From contig JBGAPF010000006.1 of the NCBI GenBank assembly GCA_044221445.1, positions 1 to 64,000 on the forward strand: a DNA stretch of 64,000 nt, written 5' to 3'. Made by a program: the position numbers and the translations under genes. This DNA comes from JBDHTS01 sp044221445. GTDB taxonomy: Bacteria > Pseudomonadota > Alphaproteobacteria > Micavibrionales > Micavibrionaceae. The notes beneath the pieces were generated by a model. The model was not told the DNA's origin, did no database searches, and saw nothing but the letters and a program-made list of their open reading frames with translations. This document shows positions 25,417 through 35,532 of this stretch, one piece after another. The first letter of the stretch is position 1; every line of letters starts with the position of its first letter.

Positions 25417-26123
25417 CACGCCCGGACACCGCCTTCATTCTCGCCGCAGGCATGGGGTCGCGCCTGCGTCCGTATACCGACCATTGTCCGAAACCGCTGG
25501 TCAGCGTGGCGGGCCTCCCGATCATCGGCCATGTGCTGGACCGGCTGAAACAGGCCGGCGTGCGGCGGGTGACGGTCAATCTGCATTACCGGGCGGACCA
25601 GCTGGCCGCCTGGCTCAAAAATTACGAAGATATCGAGATTGCAACGTCCTTTGAACCTGAACTCCTGGACACGGGCGGCGGCATCAAAAAAGCCCTCCCT
25701 GATACGGCCAATGACGAACCTTTTTATATCGTCAGCGGCGATTCGTTCTGGACGGACGGCGCCGCGCCCGCGCTGCAAAATCTGGCGCAAGCCTGGGATG
25801 CGCGGGCAATGGATATGCTGCTTTTGCTGCAGCCTGTCGGGCGTATGACGCTGACGCCCGGGCTCGGCGATTACGACGTGCGGAATGACGGTCGGGCTGT
25901 CCGTTCGCATGACAAGACAGGCGCTTATATGTGGACGAGCGTCCGTTTATGCACGCGGTCCTTGTTCCTCGAAACGCCGGACGGCGCTTTTTCCTTTCTC
26001 GGGCTTCTGGACCGCGCCGAACAGGCGGGACGGCTTCATGCCCGGGTTCATGACGGCGACTGGTATCACATCACGACTCCGGATGACCTGGAACGGGTCG
26101 ATGCCGCCTTGTCGAAAGGGTGA
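25413..26123 (+). CDS. murU: MurU-like nucleotidyltransferase
   Basis: A 236-residue sugar-1-phosphate nucleotidyltransferase. MurU makes UDP-MurNAc from MurNAc 1-phosphate in the peptidoglycan recycling route that bypasses MurA. The N-terminal nucleotide-binding signature AAGMGSRLRP followed by CPKPLV, the LDTGGGIKKAL segment and GDSFW are visible. In related genomes the partner anomeric kinase amgK sits between tsaE and this gene; here it is missing, the two genes overlap directly, and the MurU substrate source is unclear. A different sugar nucleotide (such as mannose 1-phosphate) as substrate is the alternative. Confidence 0.82.
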   Translation: MTRPDTAFILAAGMGSRLRPYTDHCPKPLVSVAGLPIIGHVLDRLKQAGVRRVTVNLHYRADQLAAWLKNYEDIEIATSFEPELLDTGGGIKKALPDTANDEPFYIVSGDSFWTDGAAPALQNLAQAWDARAMDMLLLLQPVGRMTLTPGLGDYDVRNDGRAVRSHDKTGAYMWTSVRLCTRSLFLETPDGAFSFLGLLDRAEQAGRLHARVHDGDWYHITTPDDLERVDAALSKG

Positions 26124-29071
26124 TGTCTATGGCGTACGGCAATCTGTTCACCATTCCTTCCAGCGTGCCGTTCGCCCGCGCGCTGGCCAAAGGCATTCTG
26201 GAAGAAGCCGGAGGCGACCCGTCGGCCCTGCCGCGCCTGCGCATCCTGCTGCCGACCCGCCGCGCCTGCCGCGCCGTGCGGGAGGCGTTTCTCCAGGAAT
26301 CCGGCGGCGCGCCGCTTCTGTTGCCCCGGCTTCAGCCGCTCGGGGACGTTGAGGAGGAGGAGCTGGCGCTTACTACCCTGGCGACGGCTTCGCCGGACCA
26401 GGAACTTCTCTCCCTTCCGCCCGCCGTGCCGCCGTTGCTGCGCCGGATCCTGCTGGCGCGGGCGATTATGAAACTGCCGGATTTCAGCCGGGGCATGGAT
26501 CAGGCGCTGGCGTTGGCGGACGAACTGGCGCGGCTTATGGACCAGATCCACACGGAAGGTCTCGACCTTGGGGCGCTGCCTGGCCTGGTGACGGGCGATA
26601 TGGCGCGTCACTGGGAGGTGACGACCGATTTTCTGAAGATTTTAGGCCTTACCTGGCCTGCCATCCTGGCTTCTCAGGGAATGATAGATCCCGCCGACCG
26701 CCGCAACCGCCTGCTGCGGGCGCTGGCCCGGCACTGGCGCGACAACCCGCCGCCCCATCCCGTCATTGCCGCAGGCAGCACCGGTTCGATCCCGGCGACT
26801 GCCGATCTCCTGACTGCGATTGCAGGCCTGCCGCAGGGGCGGATCGTCCTGCCGGGGCTGGACCAGTCGATGGACCAGGGCAGTTGGAACGAGGTCGGGG
26901 ATACCCATCCGCAGAACGCCTTCAAAAACCTTCTCGCCCGGCTGGGGGCACAACGCGAAAATATCCGGATCTGGCCTGCGTCACAGGAGATTTCAAGGAC
27001 CGAACGCCGCTATCTGGCGACGGAAATGATGCGCCCCGCCGAAACCACAGACAGGTGGAACGAGTTTCCGGAAGACAGTCTGAAAATGCTGCGCCTGTCG
27101 ACCGCAGGTCTTGAGCGTCATGACTGCGAAACGCCTGAAGAAGAGGCACGCCTGATCGCGCTTATTTTCCGGCGCACGCTGGAAGAGGACGGTCGCACGG
27201 CCGCGCTGGTCACGCCGGACCGCGCACTGGCGCGTCGGGTAGCCATGGCCTGCCGCCGCTGGGGCCTGACGGTTGACGATTCCGCGGGGCAGGACCTGCA
27301 AGAGACGGCTATCGGCGTTTATCTGCGCCTGGTTATCCATGCCGTGGTGGAAAACCTGTCGCCAGGTGTTTTCCTGGCTTTGCTGCGGCACCGGTTTTGC
27401 CGATCGGGGACGGAAATCGCAATTCTTGAAAAAACCCTGCTGCGCGGCCCGAAGCCGCCGCGCGGTTTTACGGGGCTTCGCAGCAGGGCAGCCGCGCTCG
27501 ACCGCAAACCGGCCAGGCTGGAGGAAGCGCTCGCCCTGATCGACCGCCTTGAACCTTTGTTAAACCCGCTGCTGGCGCTTATGGATCGGCAAAACCATCC
27601 GGCAGGGCTGTGGATCGAAACGCATATAAAAGCGGCTGAAAGCCTTGCCGGTGGCGCGGACGCGCTATGGCAGGGCGAAGCCGGCGAGGCGGCCGCCTCG
27701 TTCCTGGCGTCGTTGCAGGATGCCGCAGCTTTTTTACCGCCCATGGACGGTAAAACCTATTTTGCCACGCTGGAACGGCTGATGAAAACCGTGGCAGTGC
27801 GCCCGCGCTACGGCACCCATCCGCGCCTTGCCATACTGGGGCAACTGGAGGCCCGCCTCTTGCAGGCCGATACGGTTGTCCTGTCAGGACTGAACGAAAA
27901 ATCCTGGCCGCCCGACCCCGGCCACGACCCCTGGATGTCCCGTCCCATGCGCGCCGCTTTCGGGCTTCCGTCCCCGGAACAGGGGATCGGGCTGGCAGCG
28001 CATGATTTTGTGCAGTCTTTTTGCGCGTCTCATGTCGTGCTCACGCGATCTTTGCGCCAGGATAACGCCCCTACCGTCCCTTCCCGCTGGCTGCAGCGGC
28101 TCGACACCGTGCTGCAGGCTGCAGGCCTGGATCCCGGCATATTATCGCGATCCCGGACTCCATGGATGGATATTGTGCGCTCCCTGGACCGCAGCATAAC
28201 AACGAATCCTTGCCCCCGGCCCATGCCCTGTCCTCCCGTCGAGCGCAGGCCGAAGGAACTTCCGGTCACCCAGGTGGAAAAATGGCTGCAGGATCCCTAC
28301 AGCATTTATGCCCGGTATATTCTCCGCCTGCGCAAACTAGAGCCTTTGGAGCGGCCACCGGACGAGGCGGCGCGCGGGTCGTTCCTGCATGCCGTCCTCA
28401 ACGACTTCGCGACCCTTTATGGGGACAGGCTGCCGCCCGATGCCGAGGAAAAGCTTGTCGATCTGGGCGTCAGGCGTCTTGGCGCGCTCGCCGACGATTC
28501 CAGCTTCTGGCAATACTGGATGCCGCGCTTCCGCCGCATTGCCCGATGGATCTGCCTTCATGAGGAAGAATGGCGCACAAAAGCCGCTCCCCTGTTGCTG
28601 GAGGCCGAAGGACGCATGGTCATTAACGGCTTTACGCTGACGGCGCGGGCCGACCGGATCGACCGTTTCCGGGATGGTCATGCCGCGATCATCGATTACA
28701 AGACCGGCGGCACGCTTTCAGCCAAAGCTGTCGTCAGCGGACGTCAGCCGCAGCTGGCGCTTGAAGCCTTGATTCTGCAGCGCGGCGGTTTCGAAAAAGC
28801 CGGCCCGCTCGGGACGGATTATCTCGGTTACTGGAAACTGACCGGCGGCGCGCGCGAAAGCGACATTGTCCAGGTGAAGCCCGCGGAAATCCCCGTCGCC
28901 ATCGCAAATGCGGAAAACGGCCTGGCAGGGCTGATCGCCGCCTATGCAGACCCTGCCATGCCGTATTTTTCCCTGCCCGATCCTGATCGCGTGCCCCGTT
29001 TCCAGGATTATGCCCATCTGGCGCGTGTACAGGAATGGTCGGTGGCCGACGAGCAGGAGGGCGGGGAATGA
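26120..29071 (+). CDS. addB: Double-strand break repair nuclease subunit AddB
   Basis: Helicase-like nuclease subunit of the AddAB complex that resects double-strand breaks for recombination. The 983-residue protein is of the alphaproteobacterial type: an inactivated helicase-like N-terminal two-thirds with LLPTRRACRAVREAF, a SGLNEKSWPP segment, and a C-terminal PD-(D/E)XK nuclease with ARGSFLHAVLNDF, TARADRID and the catalytic IIDYKTGG (around residue 859). The four-Cys iron-sulphur cluster of Bacillus AddB is not obvious. It overlaps murU at its start and addA at its stop (ATGA), giving equal expression of the two subunits. Confidence 0.93.
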   Translation: MMSMAYGNLFTIPSSVPFARALAKGILEEAGGDPSALPRLRILLPTRRACRAVREAFLQESGGAPLLLPRLQPLGDVEEEELALTTLATASPDQELLSLPPAVPPLLRRILLARAIMKLPDFSRGMDQALALADELARLMDQIHTEGLDLGALPGLVTGDMARHWEVTTDFLKILGLTWPAILASQGMIDPADRRNRLLRALARHWRDNPPPHPVIAAGSTGSIPATADLLTAIAGLPQGRIVLPGLDQSMDQGSWNEVGDTHPQNAFKNLLARLGAQRENIRIWPASQEISRTERRYLATEMMRPAETTDRWNEFPEDSLKMLRLSTAGLERHDCETPEEEARLIALIFRRTLEEDGRTAALVTPDRALARRVAMACRRWGLTVDDSAGQDLQETAIGVYLRLVIHAVVENLSPGVFLALLRHRFCRSGTEIAILEKTLLRGPKPPRGFTGLRSRAAALDRKPARLEEALALIDRLEPLLNPLLALMDRQNHPAGLWIETHIKAAESLAGGADALWQGEAGEAAASFLASLQDAAAFLPPMDGKTYFATLERLMKTVAVRPRYGTHPRLAILGQLEARLLQADTVVLSGLNEKSWPPDPGHDPWMSRPMRAAFGLPSPEQGIGLAAHDFVQSFCASHVVLTRSLRQDNAPTVPSRWLQRLDTVLQAAGLDPGILSRSRTPWMDIVRSLDRSITTNPCPRPMPCPPVERRPKELPVTQVEKWLQDPYSIYARYILRLRKLEPLERPPDEAARGSFLHAVLNDFATLYGDRLPPDAEEKLVDLGVRRLGALADDSSFWQYWMPRFRRIARWICLHEEEWRTKAAPLLLEAEGRMVINGFTLTARADRIDRFRDGHAAIIDYKTGGTLSAKAVVSGRQPQLALEALILQRGGFEKAGPLGTDYLGYWKLTGGARESDIVQVKPAEIPVAIANAENGLAGLIAAYADPAMPYFSLPDPDRVPRFQDYAHLARVQEWSVADEQEGGE

Positions 29072-32000
29072 GCGAAGGATTCCCGCGCAAGCGCCATGAC
29101 CTGCTGGTAGCGGCTGAAAATCCATCGGCCCGCCAGCGCGAGGCGGCGGAGCCGTCGGTCACGGCCTGGGTGTCCGCTTCGGCGGGGACAGGCAAGACCA
29201 AGGTCCTGACCGATCGTGTGCTGCGCCTGTTGCTGCCACAGGGTGAAGGCATTCCAGGCTCGCCGCCGCACCGGATTCTGTGCCTGACCTATACCAAGGC
29301 GGCCGCCAGCGAAATGGCGCTGCGTATCAACCGGACCCTGAGCCTCTGGGCAACGATCGGCAACCAGGATCTGGACGATGCCCTGCATTCCCTGTTGGGA
29401 AGACCTGCCTTGCTGCCGGAATCCGAAGCGGCCCGGCGGCTGTTCGCCCGTGTCGTCGACGCGCCTGGCGGGTTGAAAATCCAGACGATCCATTCCTTCT
29501 GCCAGTCCGTCCTGGCGCGGTTCCCGCTGGAGGCAGACCTTCCGCCCCATTTCATCGCTCTGGAAGAAGCAAGGGCGCAGTCTTTGCTGCGCGAGGCGCG
29601 TGATTCTGTGCTGGCCCGCGCCCATGCCCGAGAGGACTCGGAAGAAGGCCAGGCGCTGGTCCTTTTGGCGGCGGAACAGAACGAGGACCAGTTCGACAGA
29701 TTGCTGCGCGGCATGATGGCGGAACGCCATCAGCTGACCTCGATGCTGAAGGCTTTTGAAAGCGATACCAAGGTCCTCGCCGAACTTTGCCGCGTCCTTG
29801 GGATCGAGCCCGGGGACACGCCGGAAAACCTGAGAAGGGCGGGCTGTCGCGACGATGCCATGGCTGTCGAAGCTTTGCGCCTTGCCTGCCGTGCCCTGTT
29901 CGACTCCGGCATGAAGACGGACGCCGATCTGGCTAAAACGCTGCGGTCTTTTCTGGAGGCAGGGGAAAACGACCGCGACTTCGACAGCGTGCTGAAAATC
30001 CTGACCACCAAAGAGGATGGCCATACGCTTCGGCCAAAGAAAAAACTCGGCACCAACGGGGCCAATGCCCTTTATCCCGGCTGTTCCGACGTTCTGCAGA
30101 CCGAGGCGTTCCGGCTGCTTGCGGTCAACGAACAAATCAACGCGGCGCTGAACGCCCGGCTGACAATGGCGCTGATTGTACTGGGCCGCGCCATCGCCAG
30201 CGAATATCGGACTCTGAAGGAACGGCATGCCGCGCTGGATTTCGACGACCTGATCCACCGCACCCTCGATTTGCTGCGCCGTCAGGACATGGCAGGCTGG
30301 GTATTGTACAAACTTGACGGCGGTCTCGACCACCTGCTGATCGATGAGGCCCAAGACACCAACCCCGCGCAATGGGATATCGTCGACGCGCTGGTGGGTG
30401 AATTTTTCGCGGGCCAGGGCGCCCGCGCGCAGGCGCGCACCCTGTTCACGGTGGGGGATGAAAAACAGTCCATCTACAGTTTCCAGGGCGCCGCCCCCGA
30501 CAAATTCGTTTCGCGGCGTGACGAATTCAAGACGCGGGTTAAAAATGGCGGCGGCCAGTGGCGCGATGTCGCGCTCGAAACATCTTTCCGCTCCACGCCC
30601 ACGGTGCTCGATTTCGTCGACGCCGTCTTTCACGGCGCCGACCGGGCGCAGGGCCTCGGCGACACCCCTCTGCGACATATCAGCTGGAAACATCACGACG
30701 CTGGGCGGGTCGAGCTCTGGCCGCTTTTCACGACTCCTGCGCCTGACAAGGGCGACCACTGGGAACCCGCGCGCGGTGTCCGGTCCAACCGCAAGGCGCC
30801 CGCGATCCTGGCGGGCCATATGGCCCAGACGATCCGGGACTGGCTGGATCAGGGAGAATTCCTGCCCTCGAAAAACCGTGCGGTGCGGCCCGGCGACATC
30901 CTGGTGCTGGTGCGCCGCCGTTCGGCGTTCGTGACCCATCTGATCCGCGCGCTCAAGGAACGGGGCGTACCCGTGGGCGGGGTCGACCGTATGGTTCTGA
31001 ACGACCAGCTTGCGGTGCAGGATCTTCTGGCGGCGGCGCAGGTGGCCCTGCTGCCCGAGGATGACCTGACACTGGCCTGCCTGCTGAAATCGCCGTTTAC
31101 AGGCTGGAGCGACCAGGATCTGGAAGACCTGGCGCTGGGCCGGAAACCCTCGCAGGGCCTGTGGGACGCGTTGCGGGAAGCGCAAGCCGGTTCGTCTACG
31201 GTACAATGGCTGCGCCGCCTGATTCAGGACGCGGCGTCCGCTCATCCTTATGAATTCTTCAGCAGCCTGTTGCACAGCCCGTGTCCCGCCGACCCTGTCA
31301 GCGGCCTTCATGCCATTTCGTCGCGGCTCGGCGACGAAGCGCTCGACCCCGTAACGGAATTTCTGAATCAGGCGCTCGCCTTTGAAAAGGACAATATCGC
31401 GGCCCTTCAGTCGTTCCTGTTGTGGCAGCAGCAGGGCGAACAGGAAATCAAGCGCGAACAGGAAGAAGCCGGATCCAAAGTCCGCATCATGACCATCCAT
31501 GCCGCCAAGGGCCTGCAGGCGCCGATCGTGTTTCTCCCCGACACCGTCCTCGATAAAAAAGGCGGGCAGGGCGGCAGCGCCGCGCGGCTGCTCTGGCCGG
31601 ACAAGACGATGCTCGGCGTCCCGCTCTGGTCGCCGCGCAGGGCCGCCGACAGCCCGCTGTTCCGCGACGTCCTGACGCATGTCGAGGGCAGGGAGATGGA
31701 TGAATACAGGCGTCTGCTTTATGTTGCGCTGACCCGGGCCGAGGACAGGCTGTACATCGCTGGCTGGCAGGGCCGCAATCCACCCCAGCCCGAAAGCTGG
31801 TACGCGCAGCTTGAAACCGCTTTCTCCCATTTTCATGACTGCCTGTCCCTCGACTTTCACGGTCATCCGGACCTCGTTTTTGAAAACGGACCGCCGGTTA
31901 TGCTGCGCCTTGAGAACGCACAAACCCGCCAAGCTTTCATTAAAGGTGAGGTTAAGGCGGCGGAGGCCCCATTCCCCGGCATGCAGGATTTCCCCTGGGC

Positions 32001-32583
32001 GTATGCCGTCCCTCCTGCAGAACCCTCGCCGCCTAGGCCTCTTGTGCCGTCGCGGCCGTCAGGCACTGAACCGGCTGCCCGCTCGCCTCTCTCGGCCGGG
32101 GACGCCCATCGTTTCCGGCGCGGGCTGGTTACGCATCGTTTGCTGCAGGTTCTGCCTGATCTGCCATCCGGTGCCCACGAACAGGCGGCAAGCCTGTTCG
32201 TGGGGCAGGAAGCGCACGGTTTGCCTCAGTACGTGCAGGGGGACATCGTCCGCGAAACTCTTTCCATCCTGCGCCATCCTGATTTTTCCCCCTTGTTCGG
32301 TCCCGGCTCGCAGGCCGAAGTGCCAATAACCGGCCTGCTCCATGGGCAATTGGTCAGCGGCCAGATCGACCGGCTTCTGGTAACGGACGATGCGATATGG
32401 ATCGTCGATTACAAGACCAACCGCCCGCCGCCCGCCATACCGGACGATGTGCCCGACTCCTACCGGCGCCAGATGGGCGCCTACGCCGCAACTCTTTCCG
32501 CGATATGGCCCGGGCGGCCGGTGCGCACATTCCTGCTCTGGACGGACGGGCCGGTCCTGATGGAAATAAAGGCATCCGGCTAG
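29068..32583 (+). CDS. addA: Double-strand break repair helicase-nuclease AddA
   Basis: UvrD-type 3'-5' helicase with a C-terminal nuclease domain. From ATG 29068 it has 1171 residues: Q-type N-terminal motif, Walker A (SAGTGKT, 38-44), motif Ia (LTYTKAAASEM), the FDDLI segment, Walker B (LLIDEAQDTNP), motif III (GDEKQSIYSFQGA), motif V (TIHAAKGLQAP), motif VI (YVALTRAEDRLY) and a nuclease motif with DYKTNR near residue 1113. The start overlaps the addB stop. A trxA gene follows after 77 bases. Confidence 0.95.
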   Translation: MSEGFPRKRHDLLVAAENPSARQREAAEPSVTAWVSASAGTGKTKVLTDRVLRLLLPQGEGIPGSPPHRILCLTYTKAAASEMALRINRTLSLWATIGNQDLDDALHSLLGRPALLPESEAARRLFARVVDAPGGLKIQTIHSFCQSVLARFPLEADLPPHFIALEEARAQSLLREARDSVLARAHAREDSEEGQALVLLAAEQNEDQFDRLLRGMMAERHQLTSMLKAFESDTKVLAELCRVLGIEPGDTPENLRRAGCRDDAMAVEALRLACRALFDSGMKTDADLAKTLRSFLEAGENDRDFDSVLKILTTKEDGHTLRPKKKLGTNGANALYPGCSDVLQTEAFRLLAVNEQINAALNARLTMALIVLGRAIASEYRTLKERHAALDFDDLIHRTLDLLRRQDMAGWVLYKLDGGLDHLLIDEAQDTNPAQWDIVDALVGEFFAGQGARAQARTLFTVGDEKQSIYSFQGAAPDKFVSRRDEFKTRVKNGGGQWRDVALETSFRSTPTVLDFVDAVFHGADRAQGLGDTPLRHISWKHHDAGRVELWPLFTTPAPDKGDHWEPARGVRSNRKAPAILAGHMAQTIRDWLDQGEFLPSKNRAVRPGDILVLVRRRSAFVTHLIRALKERGVPVGGVDRMVLNDQLAVQDLLAAAQVALLPEDDLTLACLLKSPFTGWSDQDLEDLALGRKPSQGLWDALREAQAGSSTVQWLRRLIQDAASAHPYEFFSSLLHSPCPADPVSGLHAISSRLGDEALDPVTEFLNQALAFEKDNIAALQSFLLWQQQGEQEIKREQEEAGSKVRIMTIHAAKGLQAPIVFLPDTVLDKKGGQGGSAARLLWPDKTMLGVPLWSPRRAADSPLFRDVLTHVEGREMDEYRRLLYVALTRAEDRLYIAGWQGRNPPQPESWYAQLETAFSHFHDCLSLDFHGHPDLVFENGPPVMLRLENAQTRQAFIKGEVKAAEAPFPGMQDFPWAYAVPPAEPSPPRPLVPSRPSGTEPAARSPLSAGDAHRFRRGLVTHRLLQVLPDLPSGAHEQAASLFVGQEAHGLPQYVQGDIVRETLSILRHPDFSPLFGPGSQAEVPITGLLHGQLVSGQIDRLLVTDDAIWIVDYKTNRPPPAIPDDVPDSYRRQMGAYAATLSAIWPGRPVRTFLLWTDGPVLMEIKASG

Positions 32584-32660
32584 ACCGCCGCGCTTGACGC
32601 CGAGCGTGTCCGGCCCCATATTTTGACTTATGCGTTCAACTGAATGATGGATAGATTCAA

Positions 32661-32981
32661 ATGGCCGGCCATAATGTGAAAGACAGTGACTTCGAAACCC
32701 AGGTTCTCCAGGCCGACGGCCCCGTGATGGTCGATTTCTGGGCGGAATGGTGCGGACCATGCAAAGCGATGACACCCCTGATCGACGAACTGGCCGGCGA
32801 GATGGACGGCAAGCTGAAGGTCGTTAAAGTGAATATCGATGAAAGTCCGAACGCCCCCACCAAATATAATGTCAGGGGTATTCCGACCTTCATGATCTTC
32901 AAGGGCGGGCAGGTGGTCGACACCCGCGTCGGCGGCATGTCCAAAAGCCAGCTGTCGGACTGGGTCAAGGGTCAGATCTGA
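32661..32981 (+). CDS. trxA: Thioredoxin
   Basis: A 106-residue cytosolic disulphide reductase. The active site is WAEWCGPCK (Cys31 and Cys34), with the cis-Pro motif RGIPTFMIF and the glycine-rich end GGMSKSQL. Its 3' end overlaps by 17 bases a convergent gene of the SpoIIAA-like fold, so the two transcripts are partly complementary. Confidence 0.96.
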   Translation: MAGHNVKDSDFETQVLQADGPVMVDFWAEWCGPCKAMTPLIDELAGEMDGKLKVVKVNIDESPNAPTKYNVRGIPTFMIFKGGQVVDTRVGGMSKSQLSDWVKGQI

Positions 32982-33381
32982 TCCAGGTCATTGCCTTTTC
33001 CAGATCGTCTTCCGGAAAAATCTTCACATCGCTGCCCAGGATGGGCCGCTGAAGCTGGGTCTGAAATATCTTGCGTTCCGGCGGGTTGACATAAGCGATC
33101 CGGCGGGCTTTAGGCCCATACTCTATAATGATTTTCAAGTTCATGTCGGCGGCTTCCGGCGCCCAGCCTTTGAAATCCGTCTGGTAATGGACGAGCAGGC
33201 GGTAATGGCCGAAGCGCCCGACTATGTCCAGGAATTGCTTCTGGAAGTATTTGAAATCGTTTTCGCTGACAATACCTTTCATCGCTATGCAGATAAGGTC
33301 GCCCTGCGATTCCGGCAGGAACCTGACACTTGATGGATCGGTTTTTCTCAGGTCAGTTTCCCCCAGGTCATTTGTGGCCAT
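32965..33381 (-). CDS. SpoIIAA-like (STAS-superfamily) protein
   Basis: A 138-residue protein resembling the SpoIIAA-like family (DUF3478), small cytosolic proteins of STAS-type fold. Seen features are a beta strand DLICIAMKGIVSENDF, a helix with YFQKQFLDIVGRFG, then YRLLVHYQTDFKGW and a conserved-looking KARRIAYVNPPER. No membrane part is present. Convergent overlap with trxA (17 bases) suggests antisense interference, but no joint function is known. The role of the family is poorly defined; lipid or carrier binding has been proposed for relatives. Confidence 0.72.
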   Translation of the reverse strand: MATNDLGETDLRKTDPSSVRFLPESQGDLICIAMKGIVSENDFKYFQKQFLDIVGRFGHYRLLVHYQTDFKGWAPEAADMNLKIIIEYGPKARRIAYVNPPERKIFQTQLQRPILGSDVKIFPEDDLEKAMTWIRSDP

Positions 33382-33526
33382 AAAATTTTCCTCTCCGAAC
33401 GTCTGTAAAGCCTTATGTATTTTTGGATATACCTGATTTTGAAAAGTAATATATACATATCAAGAATAGACTGTTGACATACGTTGTAAAGACATCTGCT
33501 TCGGCAGGAAATATTAGGAATATAAA

Positions 33527-35524
33527 ATGAAACAGGCGCAAATGGCGGAAAAAGACGTGAACGCGCGGGAAATCGCCCTGGTTTTCCCGGATGGCAATAA
33601 GCGTACCTATCCTGCCGGCACCACCGGGCTGCAGGTCGCGGAATCCATCGCCAAGTCGCTGGCCAAGGCGGCTGTCGCGATTGAAGTCGATGGCGAAACC
33701 TATGACCTGTCGCGGCCTCTGCCGAAGGGTGGCGCGATGATGATCATCCGCCGCGAGGACGAGGCATCGCTGCCGCTGATCCGCCATGACGCGGCGCATG
33801 TCCTGGCCGAGGCGGTGCAGGCGCTCTATCCGGGGACTCAAGTCACCATCGGCCCGTCGATCGAAAACGGCTTCTATTACGATTTCGCCCGCAACGAACC
33901 TTTTACGCTCGACGACCTGCCGAAAATCGAAGCGAAAATGAAAGAGATCGTGGCGAAGGGCCAGTCCTTTACGCGTGAGGAATGGGACCGGGACGAAGCC
34001 ATCGATTATTTCACAAAAAAAGGTGAAATGTATAAGGCCGAACTGATCCGCGACCTGCCCCAGACGGAAACGATCAGCATCTACCGCCAGGGCGACTGGC
34101 TCGATCTCTGCCGCGGCCCGCATATGCCGACGACGAAACAGGTCGGGACTGCGTTCAAGCTGACCAAGGTGGCGGGCGCCTACTGGCGCGGCGATTCGAA
34201 CCGGGCCATGCTGACCCGCATCTACGGCACGGCCTGGCGCACGCAGGAGGAACTGGACGCCTATATCCTGCAGCAGGAGGAAGCAGAAAAGCGCGACCAC
34301 CGCAAGCTGGGCCGGGAGATGGATCTGTTCCATATCCAGGAGGAGGCTCAAGGGTCGGTATTCTGGCATCCGAAAGGTTACACGGTCTGGCTGGAACTGG
34401 AGGCTTATCTGCGCCGCCGGTTGCGGCAGGGCGGTTATGTCGAAGTCAAAACGCCGCAGTTGATCGACAACCGGTTATGGGTCGAATCCGGTCACTGGGG
34501 CAAATACCGTGAAAACATGTTCGTGGTGCCGGACGAGGTGCCGGGTACGGATGACGACAAACCGGTGCTCTCCGGGAAGGGGCGCTTGATGGCGCTCAAA
34601 CCAATGAATTGCCCGGCGCATGTGCAGATTTTCAACCAAGGCATCAAATCCTATCGCGATTTGCCGATCCGTATGGCGGAATTCGGATGCTGCCACCGGA
34701 ACGAGGCCCATGGTGCCCTGCACGGATTGATGCGTGTGCGGCAGATGACGCAGGACGACGCGCATATTTTCTGCCGCGAAGATCAGATCGAAAGCGAGGC
34801 AGTGGCGTTTTGCACATTGCTGCAGGCGGTTTACAATGATGTCGGGTTTACGGATGTGCGGGTGCGTCTGGCTTTACGGCCAGATCAGCGCGCGGGAACG
34901 GACGAAACCTGGGACAAGGCCGAGGAAGGCTTGCGGCAGGCGATGCGCGCGGCAAAACTTGAATTTACCGAAGCACCGGGCGATGGCGCGTTTTATGGCC
35001 CCAAGCTGGAATTCCACTTGAAAGACGCGATCGGGCGTTCGTGGCAGCTCGGCACGCTGCAGCTCGATTTCGTGCTGCCTGAACGTTTAGGCGCAAGTTA
35101 TATCGGCGAGGACGGGCAGAAGCACCGGCCCGTCATGCTGCATCGGGCGTTGTTTGGATCGATGGAACGCTTTATCGGCGTAATGATCGAACATTATGCA
35201 GGCAAGCTGCCTTTATGGATGGCCCCCGTCCAATGCGTTGTGGCGACGATTACGTCGGAGGCCGACGACTACGCGAACGATGTCGTGGCAAAACTGAAAC
35301 AGGCCGGCATCCGCGCCGAACTCGACCTGCGCAACGAAAAGATCAATTATAAGGTGCGGGAACATTCCCTCGCCAAAGTGCCGGTCATGTTCGTCGTCGG
35401 CAAGCGCGAGGCGGAAGAGAATAAGGTCGCCATCCGCACGCTGGGCCATAACGACCAGCAAAAAGTGGAAATCCTGCCGGATGCCATCGATACCCTCACG
35501 GCGGAATGCCGGCCCCCTTACTGA
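33527..35524 (+). CDS. thrS: Threonyl-tRNA synthetase
   Basis: Charges tRNA-Thr. The 665 residues show an N-terminal TGS domain (to about 75), the SAD editing domain with HDAAHVLAEA, then the class II core with motif 1 near VEVKTPQLID, motif 2 (FGCCHRNEAHGALHGLMR) and motif 3 (MLHRALFGSMERFIG), and a C-terminal anticodon-binding domain ending in LRNEKINYKVREHSLAK. The zinc-binding Cys is in KPMNCPAHV. A TAGGA ribosome site precedes ATG 33527; an ATG at 33542 is a possible later start. A TTGACA at 33474-33479 lacks a good -10. An unknown gene and infC follow. Confidence 0.97.
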   Translation: MKQAQMAEKDVNAREIALVFPDGNKRTYPAGTTGLQVAESIAKSLAKAAVAIEVDGETYDLSRPLPKGGAMMIIRREDEASLPLIRHDAAHVLAEAVQALYPGTQVTIGPSIENGFYYDFARNEPFTLDDLPKIEAKMKEIVAKGQSFTREEWDRDEAIDYFTKKGEMYKAELIRDLPQTETISIYRQGDWLDLCRGPHMPTTKQVGTAFKLTKVAGAYWRGDSNRAMLTRIYGTAWRTQEELDAYILQQEEAEKRDHRKLGREMDLFHIQEEAQGSVFWHPKGYTVWLELEAYLRRRLRQGGYVEVKTPQLIDNRLWVESGHWGKYRENMFVVPDEVPGTDDDKPVLSGKGRLMALKPMNCPAHVQIFNQGIKSYRDLPIRMAEFGCCHRNEAHGALHGLMRVRQMTQDDAHIFCREDQIESEAVAFCTLLQAVYNDVGFTDVRVRLALRPDQRAGTDETWDKAEEGLRQAMRAAKLEFTEAPGDGAFYGPKLEFHLKDAIGRSWQLGTLQLDFVLPERLGASYIGEDGQKHRPVMLHRALFGSMERFIGVMIEHYAGKLPLWMAPVQCVVATITSEADDYANDVVAKLKQAGIRAELDLRNEKINYKVREHSLAKVPVMFVVGKREAEENKVAIRTLGHNDQQKVEILPDAIDTLTAECRPPY

Positions 35525-35532
35525 AGGCATAA

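Noticed and set aside
29008..31932. Very long open frame on the minus strand across addA
   Set aside because: It is antisense to a gene with all UvrD-family motifs, has no recognisable domain and reflects GC-rich codon bias; similar antisense frames across trpB, accD, chvG, guaA, ahcY and the CbbX-like gene were set aside for the same reason.
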